The notes below the pieces were generated by a model. It made no database searches, was not told the DNA's origin, and saw only the letters and a list, made by a program, of their open reading frames with translations. A DNA stretch of 64,000 bases. Source: Nitrosomonas sp. (lineage in GTDB: Bacteria; Pseudomonadota; Gammaproteobacteria; Burkholderiales; Nitrosomonadaceae). This document shows positions 8,915 to 20,984 of the stretch, in pieces. The position numbers were made by a program, and so were the translations under genes. The stretch lies in NCBI GenBank assembly GCA_024281675.1, contig JAMXAG010000002.1, positions 186,001 through 250,000 of the forward strand. Direction: 5' to 3'. How positions within the stretch are numbered: position 1 is the stretch's first letter; every line of letters begins with the position of its first letter.

Positions 8915-10800
8915 TGTTTATGCTGGGTTGAAAATCCTCGTTTTAAATGCACTAATAATAAAGATATGGCTGCTGGCGTAATTCCGGAAATTCTTGTCGC
9001 CTGTCCAATGGTTTCAGGCTTATGTTGATTGAGCTTTTGTTGCACTTCGGTCGACAGGCCTTTAACGACCGCATAATCAATATCACTTGGCAAAAGCGTA
9101 TTTTCAAATTGCGCTTGACGTAAGACTTCTTCATGCTGACGCAGAATATAGCCATGATATTTAGCTTGTATTTCGACTTGTTCAGCCACTTGAGGATTAT
9201 TGACTGCATTACCAACCCCCGGTAACGTCATCAGTGAATCATAGGTTACGTTCGGGCGACGCAAGAGCTCAATCAACGTGTATTCACGCTCGATTGTTTT
9301 TCCCAACACACGCAAGGCGTCTGCTTCCGGCAATGTTGCTGGAAGCAAACGGATCGCATGCAATCTTTGTTGTTCGTGTTCGATTGCTTGTTGTTTCTCG
9401 GTAAAGACACGCCAACGGGTATCATCCACCAAACCCAACTTTCGACCCATTTCGGTCAACCGAAGATCGGCATTGTCCTCGCGCAGTTGCAGTCGATATT
9501 CTGCGCGGCTTGTAAACATGCGATAAGGTTCGGTAACCCCGGAGGTAACCAAATCATCGATCAAAACACCTATATACGCTTCATGACGTTGTGGAATCCA
9601 TGCTGCTTGTTCGCGAATCTTTTGTACTGCATTGATTCCGGCCAATAGTCCCTGCGCCGCAGCTTCTTCGTATCCCGTCGTACCGTTTATTTGTCCAGCA
9701 AAAAAAAGGTTCTCGATCGTTTTGGTTTCAAGTGAACGCTTTAAATTGCGTGGATCGAAATAATCATATTCGATCGCGTAACCTGGGCGGGTAATGTGCG
9801 CATTCTCAAGCCCTTTGATGGAATGCACCAATGCGACCTGAACATCAAAAGATAAGCTGGTAGAAATCCCATTGGGGTAGATTTCATGCGTACCGAGGCC
9901 TTCCGGTTCCAAAAAAATTTGATGCGATTGTCGTTCAGAAAAACGCACAACCTTGTCCTCAATCGACGGACAATACCTTGGACCGATTCCTTCAATTTTC
10001 CCAGTGTAGAGTGGCGAATCAACCAATCCATCGCGGATAATTTCGTGCGTTGCATCGTTGGTGTGAGTAATCCAACATGAAATCTGCCGGGGATGCGCAA
10101 TGTCGTTACCCATGAATGAAAATATGGGCGCAGGAAAATCTCCTGGTTGTTCCTGCAGTTGGGTAAAATCCATACTGCGTCCATCGATTCGCGGTGGCGT
10201 ACCCGTTTTTAAACGTCCCGCAGGAAATTCCATTTCTCTTAAGCGCTGCGCCAGAGCCAAAGAAGGCGGATCGCCAGCACGCCCGGCCTTGAAATGTGTT
10301 TGTCCGATGTGGGCCAACCCAGATAAAAAAGTACCTACCGTGAGAATTACCGCCCGCGCATGTATGGGTATGTTTAATTGCGTGATCACTCCGACGACAC
10401 GATCCTGCTCAAGGATTAAATCGTCGACCGCTTGTTGCATGACCGATAGGTTGGGTTGATTCTCTATACGCTTTCGAATCGCTTGTTTATACAGCAACCG
10501 ATCCGCTTGCGCGCGCGTCGCCCGAACTGCCGGGCCTTTGCTCGCATTCAGAGTACGAAACTGAATACCGGATTCATCGGTTGCGATGCCCATGACACCC
10601 CCCAATGCATCAATTTCCTTGACCAAATGGCTCTTACCAATGCCTCCAATGGAAGGATTACACGACATTTGCCCGATAGTTTCGATATTATGCGTTAAAA
10701 GCAATGTCTTGCAACCCATACGCGCCGCAGCCAAAGCAGCCTCAGTGCCTGCATGTCCGCCACCGACAACGATAATTTCATAGGTTGATTGAAAATTCAT
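8902..10800 (-). CDS. mnmG: tRNA uridine-5-carboxymethylaminomethyl modification enzyme MnmG
   Basis: A 632-residue FAD-dependent enzyme (GidA) that with MnmE forms the cmnm5 group on wobble uridine of tRNA. The FAD-binding motif [19 protein letters not shown] is at residues 11-29, and the [24 protein letters not shown] block is near 45-68. The C-terminal helical domain that contacts MnmE and tRNA is present. MnmE is not in the window. It is the first gene of the mnmG-rsmG-parA-parB group. Confidence 0.97.
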   Translation of the reverse strand: MNFQSTYEIIVVGGGHAGTEAALAAARMGCKTLLLTHNIETIGQMSCNPSIGGIGKSHLVKEIDALGGVMGIATDESGIQFRTLNASKGPAVRATRAQADRLLYKQAIRKRIENQPNLSVMQQAVDDLILEQDRVVGVITQLNIPIHARAVILTVGTFLSGLAHIGQTHFKAGRAGDPPSLALAQRLREMEFPAGRLKTGTPPRIDGRSMDFTQLQEQPGDFPAPIFSFMGNDIAHPRQISCWITHTNDATHEIIRDGLVDSPLYTGKIEGIGPRYCPSIEDKVVRFSERQSHQIFLEPEGLGTHEIYPNGISTSLSFDVQVALVHSIKGLENAHITRPGYAIEYDYFDPRNLKRSLETKTIENLFFAGQINGTTGYEEAAAQGLLAGINAVQKIREQAAWIPQRHEAYIGVLIDDLVTSGVTEPYRMFTSRAEYRLQLREDNADLRLTEMGRKLGLVDDTRWRVFTEKQQAIEHEQQRLHAIRLLPATLPEADALRVLGKTIEREYTLIELLRRPNVTYDSLMTLPGVGNAVNNPQVAEQVEIQAKYHGYILRQHEEVLRQAQFENTLLPSDIDYAVVKGLSTEVQQKLNQHKPETIGQATRISGITPAAISLLLVHLKRGFSTQHKQCRA

Positions 10801-10914
10801 GATGAACTCAGGGAAAATTTTTCTGGCCTAATATTACCTTAAGTTTAGAGCCCGTTGCGAAATTCCTTACATTTCCCTGAGATCACATCACCACTGCCAA
10901 TGAAAATGAATCGA

Positions 10915-10930
10915 TGTTTCACGTGAAACA
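10915..10930. other. parS: parS centromere-like site (perfect palindrome)
   Basis: The 16-bp sequence TGTTTCACGTGAAACA is a perfect palindrome identical to the well-known bacterial parS motif. It lies in the 234-bp spacer between mnmG and the rhodanese gene, 3.5 kb from parB. It is expected to be the ParB loading site for chromosome segregation. Confidence 0.95.
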
Positions 10931-11034
10931 CATTTTGAAACTTTCCTCTGCTGCTACAGCAAAAATTTCCCAGTCCCGCAGAAATCATAGTATGGGTATA
11001 ATGATTCTTCAAATTTCACTTGTAAAACTATTTT

Positions 11035-11487
11035 ATGGAAATAACTGCTGCATTACTAAAAAAAGCACAGCAACGTGCTCAAGAATTAGGGTTGCCTTAC
11101 ACTGGAGCACTACTGCCCGTTGAAGCAATTCAAGTATTACAAAAAAATCAATCCGCACAATTGGTCGATGTACGCTCACAAGCAGAATGGGATTGGGTCG
11201 GACGAATTCCGGGCGCAATTGAAATTGAATTACGCTTGTATCCCAGCATGCAACTGAATCCACATTTTCTAGACGAGTTAATCCAGCAACTGGATAAAAC
11301 AAGGCCGATATTTTTTATTTGTCGAAGTGGGGTGCGCTCCAATCAAGCAGCGAGCATAGCAAGTGAAGCGGGTTTTAACGAATGCTATAACATTTTGGAA
11401 GGTTTTGAGGGGAACAAGGATGACAACGGTCACCGCGGGAACACTTCTGGATGGAAAGCCGCCAAACTGCCATGGGTGCAAAGTTAG
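11035..11487 (+). CDS. Rhodanese-like domain protein
   Basis: A 150-residue single-domain rhodanese. The CDC25-like front half is LVDVRSQAEWDWVGRIPGA near residues 43-61, and the active-site loop CRSGVRSNQAA near 99 carries the catalytic cysteine. The C-terminus GWKAAKLPWVQS is typical and complete. The likely role is sulfur transfer or cytoplasmic sulfane-sulfur handling. No SD-like sequence is obvious ahead of the ATG. The gene ends 37 bp before the TIR-HEAT pseudogene remnant. Confidence 0.9.
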   Translation: MEITAALLKKAQQRAQELGLPYTGALLPVEAIQVLQKNQSAQLVDVRSQAEWDWVGRIPGAIEIELRLYPSMQLNPHFLDELIQQLDKTRPIFFICRSGVRSNQAASIASEAGFNECYNILEGFEGNKDDNGHRGNTSGWKAAKLPWVQS

Positions 11488-11523
11488 TAGCTCTTGAGCG
11501 TTTCCACCAGCTTAATCTAAGCC

Positions 11524-11706
11524 TTAGTGCTCATACTCCCATCGCTTAACGGCTGCTCGCGCGGCATCCGTATTGATGCGCCTTAGAGCTTTTTCGGTTT
11601 CTTCCTGTAAACCCGAATCCGTTTGTTCACTAATAAGGATATCGATTAATCCCGAAACAGCAGTCTCTCCAAGATTCGCCATTGCACCAATGAGTTCATA
11701 TTTCGC
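11524..11706 (-). pseudogene. 3' remnant of a TIR-HEAT gene
   Basis: About 60 codons, open on the minus strand to a TAA at 11526-11524, encode the same C-terminus as the intact TIR-HEAT gene at 14953-16470. The stretch ALRRINTDAARAAVKRWEY is identical. The remainder reads ELIGAMANLGETAVSGLIDIL versus ELIGAMVSFGEAAVTGLIDIL. Homology stops abruptly at 11706 and continues about 12 bp past the stop codon. It is a diverged, truncated duplicate lying in the same orientation 3.4 kb from the intact copy. Confidence 0.85.
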
Positions 11707-11976
11707 TATGAAGACCTGAAATTACCAGCAATTATAATCATGTTGGGCTTGTCTGAAAATTCAGAAAAATTGCTAGAAACAAAGAATCCAGTAAAGTAAG
11801 CCAAAAAGATTACAAAATTAGCAAAAGTTTTACCTAGCAGAAATCTATCAGAACCTATTACAACAATTTGGCATAGTCGCTTCCATGAACCGCAAGGGTG
11901 ACTGCTATGATAATGCCCCGATAGAAAGCTTCTGGGGGATAATCAAAACCGAATTGGTACACCATCAAAAATTCAA

Positions 11977-13232
11977 AAAGACCTCTGCACAACCGCGAGA
12001 ATTTAGCTGTAGTGACAGAGAAAAATATCCAACTGACAGTTATTGCACGTCATTTTGGTAGAAAGTGAAGTTTTTTTCCTTTTTTAGGGGAATTTTCCCC
12101 CTTATGCAACATTTGGACGGATTGCTCTCCTTAATGGTTGGTCTACGAAGATTTTGTTGGCTGCTTTTTTCAGGTTCATGCAGATACTTTTCAGTATGAC
12201 TTGGGCGTTGACTTTTACCGTACCGAAGTAGCTGGCGCGCCCCATTCTGAATAAGCGTTTGATTGTGCCAAAACACTGTTCGACAATATAACGTTTTTTG
12301 CTGATCAATTGATTCGCCAGCTTCTGGCGTGACGAGAGTGGTTTGTTCTTGTACGCGCGATGCTCTTGATCTTTTGCTTTCTTAGAAACTGTCGATTGGC
12401 GTTGCTGGCGGATCCCTTGTCGGTATACACTCGATTCGCCTCGATATGCGCACCATCAATAGCTGCTTCGAAATGCATCATTTCAGGCAGGAGTAACGTG
12501 AACCCCACGCACATAGCCGTCTTGTGCGTCTACCACCAGGTAGCTGCGGTAGCCAAACTGCGACTTCTTCTTTCTTTAGCCAAATCGCATCCGGATCCGC
12601 ACTTTGTTCTTCGGTACAGCTGATTCCAGGCTGACTGCCATCTTCAAACTGAACAGCCTTACCTTCGGCATTACCTCCCAGCGTGACGGTTTTTACAAGC
12701 GTGCCGCTGACTCAATCAGCGTGGCATCAATGACCGCTCCTGGTCGCACTTCATCATCAATCCGGTGTGATTCGAAGCTGCTCATTAATAGAACCTAGCA
12801 AACCATCTAGTCGGTTGTTGACTCCAGACGGTTACGGAACCGGCACAAAGTGGTTTCGTCCGGTATCATCGACAAGGACAGCCCGCAAATTGTAGAAAAT
12901 CAATTAACACATAGGCGCTTGCTCCAACGCAGCATCCGATAAACTATGCCACTGACCCAGCAGGAATCGCTTTGAACATCAACAACACATCAAACGGTTC
13001 CTGTCCTCCACCATGCGATAACTCGCGCTTGTATAAAACCGTAAGCTTTGGACTAACTCCTCCCACTCAATCAGCGCATCAATCTTCATCAGGAACATTA
13101 TCACTTTAATCGCCTCGCTCTGCCAATTCCAGTGCTCCAAAACTCATCTGCATCTTTTGCTCCAATTCTCTTTTAACTACCTCTATTTTAGTGGGTTATT
13201 GCAATAGCAGGGGAGGTTGTGCAGGAGTCTTT
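11977..13232. mobile_element. IS5-family insertion element, decayed
   Basis: A 1256-bp element. Its ends carry imperfect terminal inverted repeats (left AGACCTCTGCACAACC at 11979-11994; the right end at 13215-13230 matches in inverse with two mismatches). It is flanked by the direct repeat AAAATTCAA at 11968-11976 and 13233-13241. It contains a minus-strand transposase broken by several frameshifts. It inserted into the IS3-type orfB fragment. Confidence 0.85.
12102..13098 (-). pseudogene. IS5-family transposase, multiply frameshifted
   Basis: Reading from 13098 downwards, pieces of an IS5-type DDE transposase appear in shifting frames. The N-terminal part begins MKIDALIEWEELVQSLRFY, and a middle part is AAIDGAHIEANRVYTDKGSA (12514-12305 frame). 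The C-terminal part is KKRYIVEQCFGTIKRLFRMG (12308-12102 frame), which carries the terminal glutamate motif. Stops and frame changes separate them, so no functional transposase is made. Confidence 0.85.
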
Positions 13233-13320
13233 AAAATTCAAAATGCAACAACAAGCCATTACCTAGATTACCGAATACATAGAGATCTTCTATAATCTGC
13301 AAACAAAACAAGGAGAAAAT

Positions 13321-14823
13321 ATGTCCAACGCACTCGATTTAATTTTTTTTAGTATTGCTGCAATGCTGGGGGTAGTCGCAGTCGTCTTAGTTATCGTTTG
13401 GTTCATTCAAGATGTAACACAGAAGAAGCATTCGATTCTACGCAATTATCCAGTCATCGGACGCTTACGTTTTTTTTTTGAAACCCAAGGAAAATATTTC
13501 CGGCAATACTTCTTTGCCAATGACCGTGATGAAATGCCTTTCAATCGCGCCACACGTACCTGGATCTATAAAATCGCCAAGAACAAAGGCAGCTTAGTCG
13601 GTTTTGGCTCCACTAACGATTTACGCCAGCCTGGTTCAGTTATTTTTGTCAATGCTGCTTTCCCAATTCAGGAAGAAGATCAATTACCCACGCCGTCACT
13701 GCACATTGGCGCAGGTTACTGCGAACAGCCCTTCGAAGCTAAATCGATCATTAATATCAGCGGCATGAGCTATGGCGCCATCTCCAAGCCTGCTGTACGG
13801 GCATTATCGCTCGGAGCAGCACAAGCCGGTTGCTGGTTAAATACTGGTGAAGGTGGTTTATCGCCGTATCATTTGGAAGGCGATTGCGACTTAATCATGC
13901 AGATCGGTACCGCGAAATATGGAATTCGCGACGAACAGGGTAATTTCTCGCCACAGCGTGCCAAGGAATTGAGCAAAGTTGTCAAAGCGTTTGAGATTAA
14001 ATTATCACAAGGCGCAAAACCTGGCAAAGGTGGATTGCTTCCTGCCAGTAAAGTACATGAGGAAATTGCTGCAATTCGTGGTATTCCTGTCAATCAAGAT
14101 TCAATCAGCCCGAACCGCCACAAGGACATCAACAATATTGATGAACTACTAGACAAAATCAATCACCTTCGCGAATTGACCGGTCGACCAGTCGGTATCA
14201 AAACAGCCATCGGGGGATGGAATTTTATCAATGAGCTATGCGATAGCATCAATCGTCGCGGCTTGCAATACGCTCCAGATTTTCTCACCATTGATGGCGG
14301 CGAGGGTGGCAGCGGTGCGGCGCCTCAAAGCCTGATGGATCACGTTAGCCTGCCCATTTCAGAGGCGCTACCACGCGTGATCGATGCACTCATTCAATCT
14401 GACCTAAAAAACCGCATTTATGTTGTTGCCGCCGGAAAATTGGTTACTTCTTCAGAAGGTGCATGGGCGCTTTGTGCCGGCGCTGATTTTGTCAATACCG
14501 CACGAGGCTTCATGTTCTCACTTGGCTGCATTCAGGCAATGCGTTGTCATCTCAATACCTGTCCAACCGGGGTCACAACACATGATGTACGTTTGCAGAA
14601 TGGCTTGGTAGTCGAAGAAAAATATCTGCGCGTGGCTAATTACGCTAAAAATGTTAACAAAGAAATCAACATGATTGCCCATTCCTGCGGCTTACACCAC
14701 GCTCGTCAATTTAAGCGAGAACATGTGCGTATCGTTGAAACAGCCGGTAAAAGCATTGCATTGAACATGCTTTATCCTTATCCGGAACCACTAAATAACG
14801 ACATTCATGAGATGCGCGAGTAA
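13321..14823 (+). CDS. FMN-binding glutamate-synthase-like protein, membrane anchored
   Basis: A 500-residue protein with one N-terminal transmembrane segment (residues about 8-30). The rest is the FMN-binding glutamate-synthase catalytic domain, including ISGMSYGAISKPAVRALSLGA (split here as ISGMSYGAIS near residue 148), GEGGLSPYH near 177, PGKGGLLPASKVHEEIA near 233, and TIDGGEGGSGAAPQS near 322. A cysteine-rich CHLNTCPTGVTTHD block near 410 is typical of the family. It lacks the amidotransferase domain of true GltB, so it is a GltB2-like stand-alone protein of unproven reaction. AAGGAG lies just upstream of the ATG. IS remnants abut its 5' side. Confidence 0.88.
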   Translation: MSNALDLIFFSIAAMLGVVAVVLVIVWFIQDVTQKKHSILRNYPVIGRLRFFFETQGKYFRQYFFANDRDEMPFNRATRTWIYKIAKNKGSLVGFGSTNDLRQPGSVIFVNAAFPIQEEDQLPTPSLHIGAGYCEQPFEAKSIINISGMSYGAISKPAVRALSLGAAQAGCWLNTGEGGLSPYHLEGDCDLIMQIGTAKYGIRDEQGNFSPQRAKELSKVVKAFEIKLSQGAKPGKGGLLPASKVHEEIAAIRGIPVNQDSISPNRHKDINNIDELLDKINHLRELTGRPVGIKTAIGGWNFINELCDSINRRGLQYAPDFLTIDGGEGGSGAAPQSLMDHVSLPISEALPRVIDALIQSDLKNRIYVVAAGKLVTSSEGAWALCAGADFVNTARGFMFSLGCIQAMRCHLNTCPTGVTTHDVRLQNGLVVEEKYLRVANYAKNVNKEINMIAHSCGLHHARQFKREHVRIVETAGKSIALNMLYPYPEPLNNDIHEMRE

Positions 14824-14952
14824 GGTACCAGAAGCAGTACAAGGTAACTACTGTCAACAGCAATTGAAATCTGACCCGTTTATCGTACAGCTAAATCTGC
14901 TTTTGACCGTACAAAGGTCTCCTGAGGTGTTTCTCTCACCTTAATCTAAGCT

Positions 14953-16470
14953 TTAACGCTTATACTCCCACCGCTTAACAGCTGCTCGTGCGGCATCCGT
15001 ATTGATGCGCCTTAAAGCATTTGCGGCTTCTTCCTGAAAACGCGAATCCGTTGGTTCATTGGTAAGAATGTCGATTAATCCCGTAACAGCAGCTTCTCCA
15101 AAACTCACCATTGCACCAATGAGTTCAATTTTTTCATAATAGCCATCGCGGTTAGTTATAATCATGTTAACAATATCTGGAATAACCGTACTATCTCTCA
15201 AGCGTAGTAATGATATTGCTGTAAAACAACGTGCATCATAGGTATAAGCATCACTGTATAAAATTTCGCGTAAATCAGGAATTGCACTGGAATTACCCAA
15301 AAATCCGAGCGCCAAAATAACTTCCTTCTCGATCGCCTTATCTTTTAAGGCTGCCCGTAACGCGGGCAAAGCTGTTCCCTCACCTATATTGCCTAAAGCC
15401 GCTGCTGCTGTGCTACGAATATCGGAGCGATCTTCTTGCAATAGCCGTTTCAACTCGCCTACCGCTTGTTTGTCTTTAAGTTTACCCAATGCTTCCACAG
15501 CAGCCGCGCGAATTCGCTCATCATCATCCTGCAAAAGAAACCGCAAATGCTCTGCTATAGATTCATTACTGAGTAAATCAAAATTGCCTAAGGCTCGAAT
15601 GGCATAGATTCGTACGTATTCATCCGCGTCCTTTAACGCATCAAGCAAGGGTTGAACGGCATCTGCAGGCTTCAATGCTCCAAGTGCAACAATAGCTTCA
15701 TAGCGTATCTTGTTATTGTCATGTTGCAAAAACTCCAGCAGAGTCGGAACCGCAATTACTCCCATTTGTTCAACGGTATCAAGCAAGCTGATGCTTTTCT
15801 GTCTATACCAGAACTCTACCATTCTATAATCTTTATACACCTCAAACATCCCTGGAAGTATGCGTGGATCTTTCCGATCAGGATAATTAAACGCCGCTGC
15901 AATGCGGATAGATTTATTCGGATGATTCAGCGCTTTTGCCAAAGCTGCTAAAGCCGTAGGATGATCCATTTGTGCAAGATTTTCGATCGCCAAAAGGTGT
16001 TCCTTCGCGTCTAGGTTATCTAGGGCTGCAACAGCTCGTTTGACAGCGGGTGGAGCAATTTCTGAGACTGAGATTGTCGTGACTGTGCTGGCGGTGCTTG
16101 CTTTTTCCAATTCATGCAACAACTTTTCCCAAGGACGGGATTTGCCGGTAAAATCCAGCCGCTGCAATACATCGAGTCGCGGATGAAACTCAGTTGCTCG
16201 CAATTCCAGTGGAATCACCGTCACGCCGGCACCTAACGCGAATGCCCACTCATAATTGACGTATGAAGACACGGTTGCCTCAGGTGTCATGATCACAATG
16301 AGCGCCTGAGAGTAGCGGATGGCTTGATCGATCTTTTCTCGCCAATTATCGCCTGCGTTGAGTTGCTCCTGATCCATAAAAATCTCATAACCGGCTTTGT
16401 GAAGTTTAACCTGCACGACCTCACTGAAATCGGCATCTTCACGATCATAAGAAACAAAAATATTCAACAC
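14953..16470 (-). CDS. TIR domain protein with HEAT repeats
   Basis: A 505-residue cytoplasmic protein. Residues 1-115 form a TIR domain: LNIFVSYDREDADF at the start, a box 2-like GDNWREKIDQAI near 40, and SSYVNYEWAFA near 68-78. Glu74 is at the position of the catalytic glutamate of NAD-cleaving TIR domains. From about residue 130 to the end there are at least ten HEAT-like repeats (for example IRAAAVEALGKLKDKQAVGE). TIR-repeat fusions are known in bacterial immunity, so an antiphage or signalling NADase is a reasonable inference. The start is GTG at 16470; a TTG follows directly. A truncated duplicate lies at 11524-11706. Confidence 0.85.
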   Translation of the reverse strand: MLNIFVSYDREDADFSEVVQVKLHKAGYEIFMDQEQLNAGDNWREKIDQAIRYSQALIVIMTPEATVSSYVNYEWAFALGAGVTVIPLELRATEFHPRLDVLQRLDFTGKSRPWEKLLHELEKASTASTVTTISVSEIAPPAVKRAVAALDNLDAKEHLLAIENLAQMDHPTALAALAKALNHPNKSIRIAAAFNYPDRKDPRILPGMFEVYKDYRMVEFWYRQKSISLLDTVEQMGVIAVPTLLEFLQHDNNKIRYEAIVALGALKPADAVQPLLDALKDADEYVRIYAIRALGNFDLLSNESIAEHLRFLLQDDDERIRAAAVEALGKLKDKQAVGELKRLLQEDRSDIRSTAAAALGNIGEGTALPALRAALKDKAIEKEVILALGFLGNSSAIPDLREILYSDAYTYDARCFTAISLLRLRDSTVIPDIVNMIITNRDGYYEKIELIGAMVSFGEAAVTGLIDILTNEPTDSRFQEEAANALRRINTDAARAAVKRWEYKR

Positions 16471-16633
16471 AATTATTCTTTACCTAAATGTTCAGTCTAT
16501 TTGGCAATGCAAAAAACCAGCAATATTTAAAACGTCATCAATACAAACCTGAGTTTGTGTTTGAAAGGAGGCTATAAAATCGACAGTCTTCATTATTCCG
16601 CACCCCCTTTGAAAAGTATTTGTTCGAAATCCA

Positions 16634-17989
16634 CTAAAAAGGCAACATGAAATCCAGTGAAAACAATATCTGATCCTTATTCCCAGCAAATGGTCTATAG
16701 GCAGGTGCATCGAGAGCGTCAACACGGTCATAGCGAATATTGGGTCGAAGATTAAGTTTTTTTAACCAATCCCATTTAAGCCGCAACGAACGAGCTATTC
16801 TCCAATTCAATCCAATCGTTGCAGCATAATAATCAGCGGGCGTGGCTGTAACGCTGCTCAAATTACCCGCATAACTGATTGCTGTACCATTTACATTGTT
16901 GGCGGCAGCTGCGATGCGAAATGGCGATGGATTACGAAAACCAGCATCATCACGGTACCACTCACCGCGGAAACCGACTGATACATTTTCGGTTAAATCG
17001 TAGTATAAATGCGCGATTGCACTCATCCATTCCGCATCTTTTATGACATTGGTATATTTCAGATTATTCAGCAATACACCGCCTGCATATCCATAAACAT
17101 GGTGTAAAACAAACAACGTTTTAGGGGTAATTCTGTGCTGGAATACGATATTATAAAAGGCCCATATTTCGCTACTGCGCGTCGAAGTTTCACCATAGGT
17201 ACCGGAAAAATGTAGGGAAGTGGCTTTATTATTACTGTTCCATGTAAAACCGGCAATACCACTCCAGTTCCCAAGCTGTTTGTCCCAACCACCATCCCAG
17301 CCACCATTGGCGCTACCAGTAAGTGTTCCCGCCAAGACAGTCCAGTTACTGTTGAAGTTATAGTTTGCAAGCATCCCGGTATGCGTAAAAGGTTCGCCGA
17401 CATTTAAAGTATAAGCTCGGGTATAGAAAAAATTATCAGGCGCCGGAACTGTTTCAAATCCAGTCGGGGTATAGAAATGGCCAAGCTTGACATTGAACCC
17501 ATTACCAATTGGCACAAACGTTTCCAGATAGGCTTGCGGCAACGCAATACCATAAGTTTTTGAGGAAGAACAACATAAGTCAAGGTCCCAGTTGCTCCTT
17601 TTTAATAGCTCTCCGGAATTGACATCAAAAGTTGGCGTACCGAATGCCTGCGTAAATATCGCATCGGTTCCAAACATAAAATCAAAGCGCCCTCCCCAAT
17701 CGAAGGTATTACCGATGGTTCTAACTGATCGCAGCATGAATAAATTTAACTGGTTCAATTGAAACCGATTGGCTTGGTCGGCAAAAATGACTGGGCCATT
17801 AAAGCCATTGCTTTGACTGGGATTAAATGTTGCTCCGCCATGAACCCAACCGCCAAATTCCAGCCTACTACTATTTAACACATTTCTAAAACTATTCGCG
17901 TAAAGGTTACTGGGCTGCATGGTAAAAACAACTGTACTTGCAATGGCAAAAAGAAGCCGAATTGCATATTTTAATAAATTACATTGCAT
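16634..17989 (-). CDS. Outer-membrane beta-barrel protein (porin-like, BBP2 family)
   Basis: A 451-residue protein with an N-terminal signal sequence (hydrophobic residues about 8-25, cleavage likely after LYA near 31). Alternating-strand sequence follows throughout, and it ends in LDFMLPF with a terminal phenylalanine, the outer-membrane assembly signal. Segments such as GGRFDFMFGTDAIF and NVKLGHFYTPTGFETVPAP resemble the BBP2/putative-porin family. Substrate is unknown. It is 25 bp downstream of uppP on the same strand. Confidence 0.82.
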   Translation of the reverse strand: MQCNLLKYAIRLLFAIASTVVFTMQPSNLYANSFRNVLNSSRLEFGGWVHGGATFNPSQSNGFNGPVIFADQANRFQLNQLNLFMLRSVRTIGNTFDWGGRFDFMFGTDAIFTQAFGTPTFDVNSGELLKRSNWDLDLCCSSSKTYGIALPQAYLETFVPIGNGFNVKLGHFYTPTGFETVPAPDNFFYTRAYTLNVGEPFTHTGMLANYNFNSNWTVLAGTLTGSANGGWDGGWDKQLGNWSGIAGFTWNSNNKATSLHFSGTYGETSTRSSEIWAFYNIVFQHRITPKTLFVLHHVYGYAGGVLLNNLKYTNVIKDAEWMSAIAHLYYDLTENVSVGFRGEWYRDDAGFRNPSPFRIAAAANNVNGTAISYAGNLSSVTATPADYYAATIGLNWRIARSLRLKWDWLKKLNLRPNIRYDRVDALDAPAYRPFAGNKDQILFSLDFMLPF

Positions 17990-18014
17990 TAAAAAGGAGC
18001 TGTAGTAGATTAGT

Positions 18015-18839
18015 TTAAACTTTAGACCACTCGATCACACCGCCATACGCTGTAAACAGAATAACGACGCCAAACACAATACGATACCAAGCAAAAATCG
18101 TAAAATCGTGATTGCTGACGAAACGAACCAACCCCCGTACTGCGATTAGTGCGCTGATAAAAGCTGCGACAAAACCAACCGCAAACATACTGAAGTCGCT
18201 CCACTCGAGGAATTCACGATTTTTGTAGACATCATAGACCGTTGCAGCGAACATCGTGGGAATCGCCAGGAAAAAAGAAAATTCCGCGGCGGTTTTACGG
18301 GATAAACCAAAAAGCAACCCTCCGATAATGGTAGCGCCTGAACGCGATGTACCAGGGATAAGCGCCAAGCATTGCGCACAACCTACTTTAAGTGCATGTT
18401 TCCAATCCATGTCATCAATGCTTTCAACTTCGATGACATGTTCCCGACGCTCTGCCCATAAAATCAACAAACCACCGACAATCAACGCGATCGCAATCGG
18501 GGTAGGGTGGAATAAATAGTCTTTAATGATTTTAATAAAGAAAAACCCCAATATTGCAGCCGGCAAAAATGCAATCATGAGGTTCATAACAAACTGATTC
18601 GAGGTAGCATCACGACCGACACCACTGATCACTTGTATTACTTTGCTGCGATATTCCCAGCAAACAGCCAAAATAGCTCCGAACTGAATCGCAATAGTAA
18701 AAACCTTGCCGCGTTCATCATTGAAATCCAACAAACTACCGATCAAAATTAAATGTCCGGTAGAAGAAATGGGAAGAAATTCAGTCATTCCTTCCACTAC
18801 GCCCAGAATCAGTGCTTTTAATAATAAAATAAAATCCAT
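18015..18839 (-). CDS. uppP: Undecaprenyl-diphosphatase UppP (BacA)
   Basis: A 274-residue polytopic inner-membrane phosphatase that recycles undecaprenyl pyrophosphate for peptidoglycan synthesis. Both signature regions are present: [19 protein letters not shown] near residue 16 (Glu and SSTGH) and [20 protein letters not shown] near 160 with the catalytic GTSRSG. About eight membrane segments are visible. Overexpression of homologues gives bacitracin tolerance. Confidence 0.96.
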   Translation of the reverse strand: MDFILLLKALILGVVEGMTEFLPISSTGHLILIGSLLDFNDERGKVFTIAIQFGAILAVCWEYRSKVIQVISGVGRDATSNQFVMNLMIAFLPAAILGFFFIKIIKDYLFHPTPIAIALIVGGLLILWAERREHVIEVESIDDMDWKHALKVGCAQCLALIPGTSRSGATIIGGLLFGLSRKTAAEFSFFLAIPTMFAATVYDVYKNREFLEWSDFSMFAVGFVAAFISALIAVRGLVRFVSNHDFTIFAWYRIVFGVVILFTAYGGVIEWSKV

Positions 18840-18887
18840 CGCGCTAATGGTACGCCTGTAGAATTAATCGAATACGAAAAAAAGAAC

Positions 18888-20822
<1,935 letters not shown>

Positions 20823-20825
20823 TCA

Positions 20826-20922
20826 ATCCCAGCTTCCCTACGGCGGCATTATCCGCGTCAGGTATTAAGGGACTTTCTCACCAGAAATCAGATAATTCTG
20901 AAAACGGACCCCTAGCCGATGC
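20826..20922 (-). ncRNA. TPP riboswitch (THI element) upstream of thiC
   Basis: On the minus strand, the leader contains the conserved blocks CTAGGGGTCC, GGTGAGAAAGTCCCTT, ACCTGACGCGGATAATGCCG and CGTAGGGAAGC in order. These match the TPP-sensing aptamer with its pyrimidine- and pyrophosphate-sensor helices. It ends about 45 bases upstream of the thiC ATG, which suits translational or transcriptional control by TPP. Confidence 0.95.
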
Positions 20923-20984
20923 TGTGAAGCTAATGGAAATATGAAATAATTGCAAGTCTTACTCTATAGAATTAAAAAAAACGG

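Larger units (their letters stand above)
11837..13310 (+). pseudogene. IS3-family transposase (orfB) remnant, split by an IS5-type element
   Basis: From 11837 the frame reads LLQQFGIVASMNRKGDCYDN and then APIESFWGIIKTELVHHQKF, which is the rve integrase end of IS3-family OrfB with its D/E catalytic region. The frame is broken at about 11976 by the IS5-type element. It resumes at 13233 with KFKMQQQAIT, a stop, then ITEYIEIFYNLQTKQG, the usual IS3 C-terminal block. Removing the insert and one copy of the 9-bp duplication restores the frame. The 5' end of the IS3 gene is missing, so this is a dead fragment. Confidence 0.85.
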
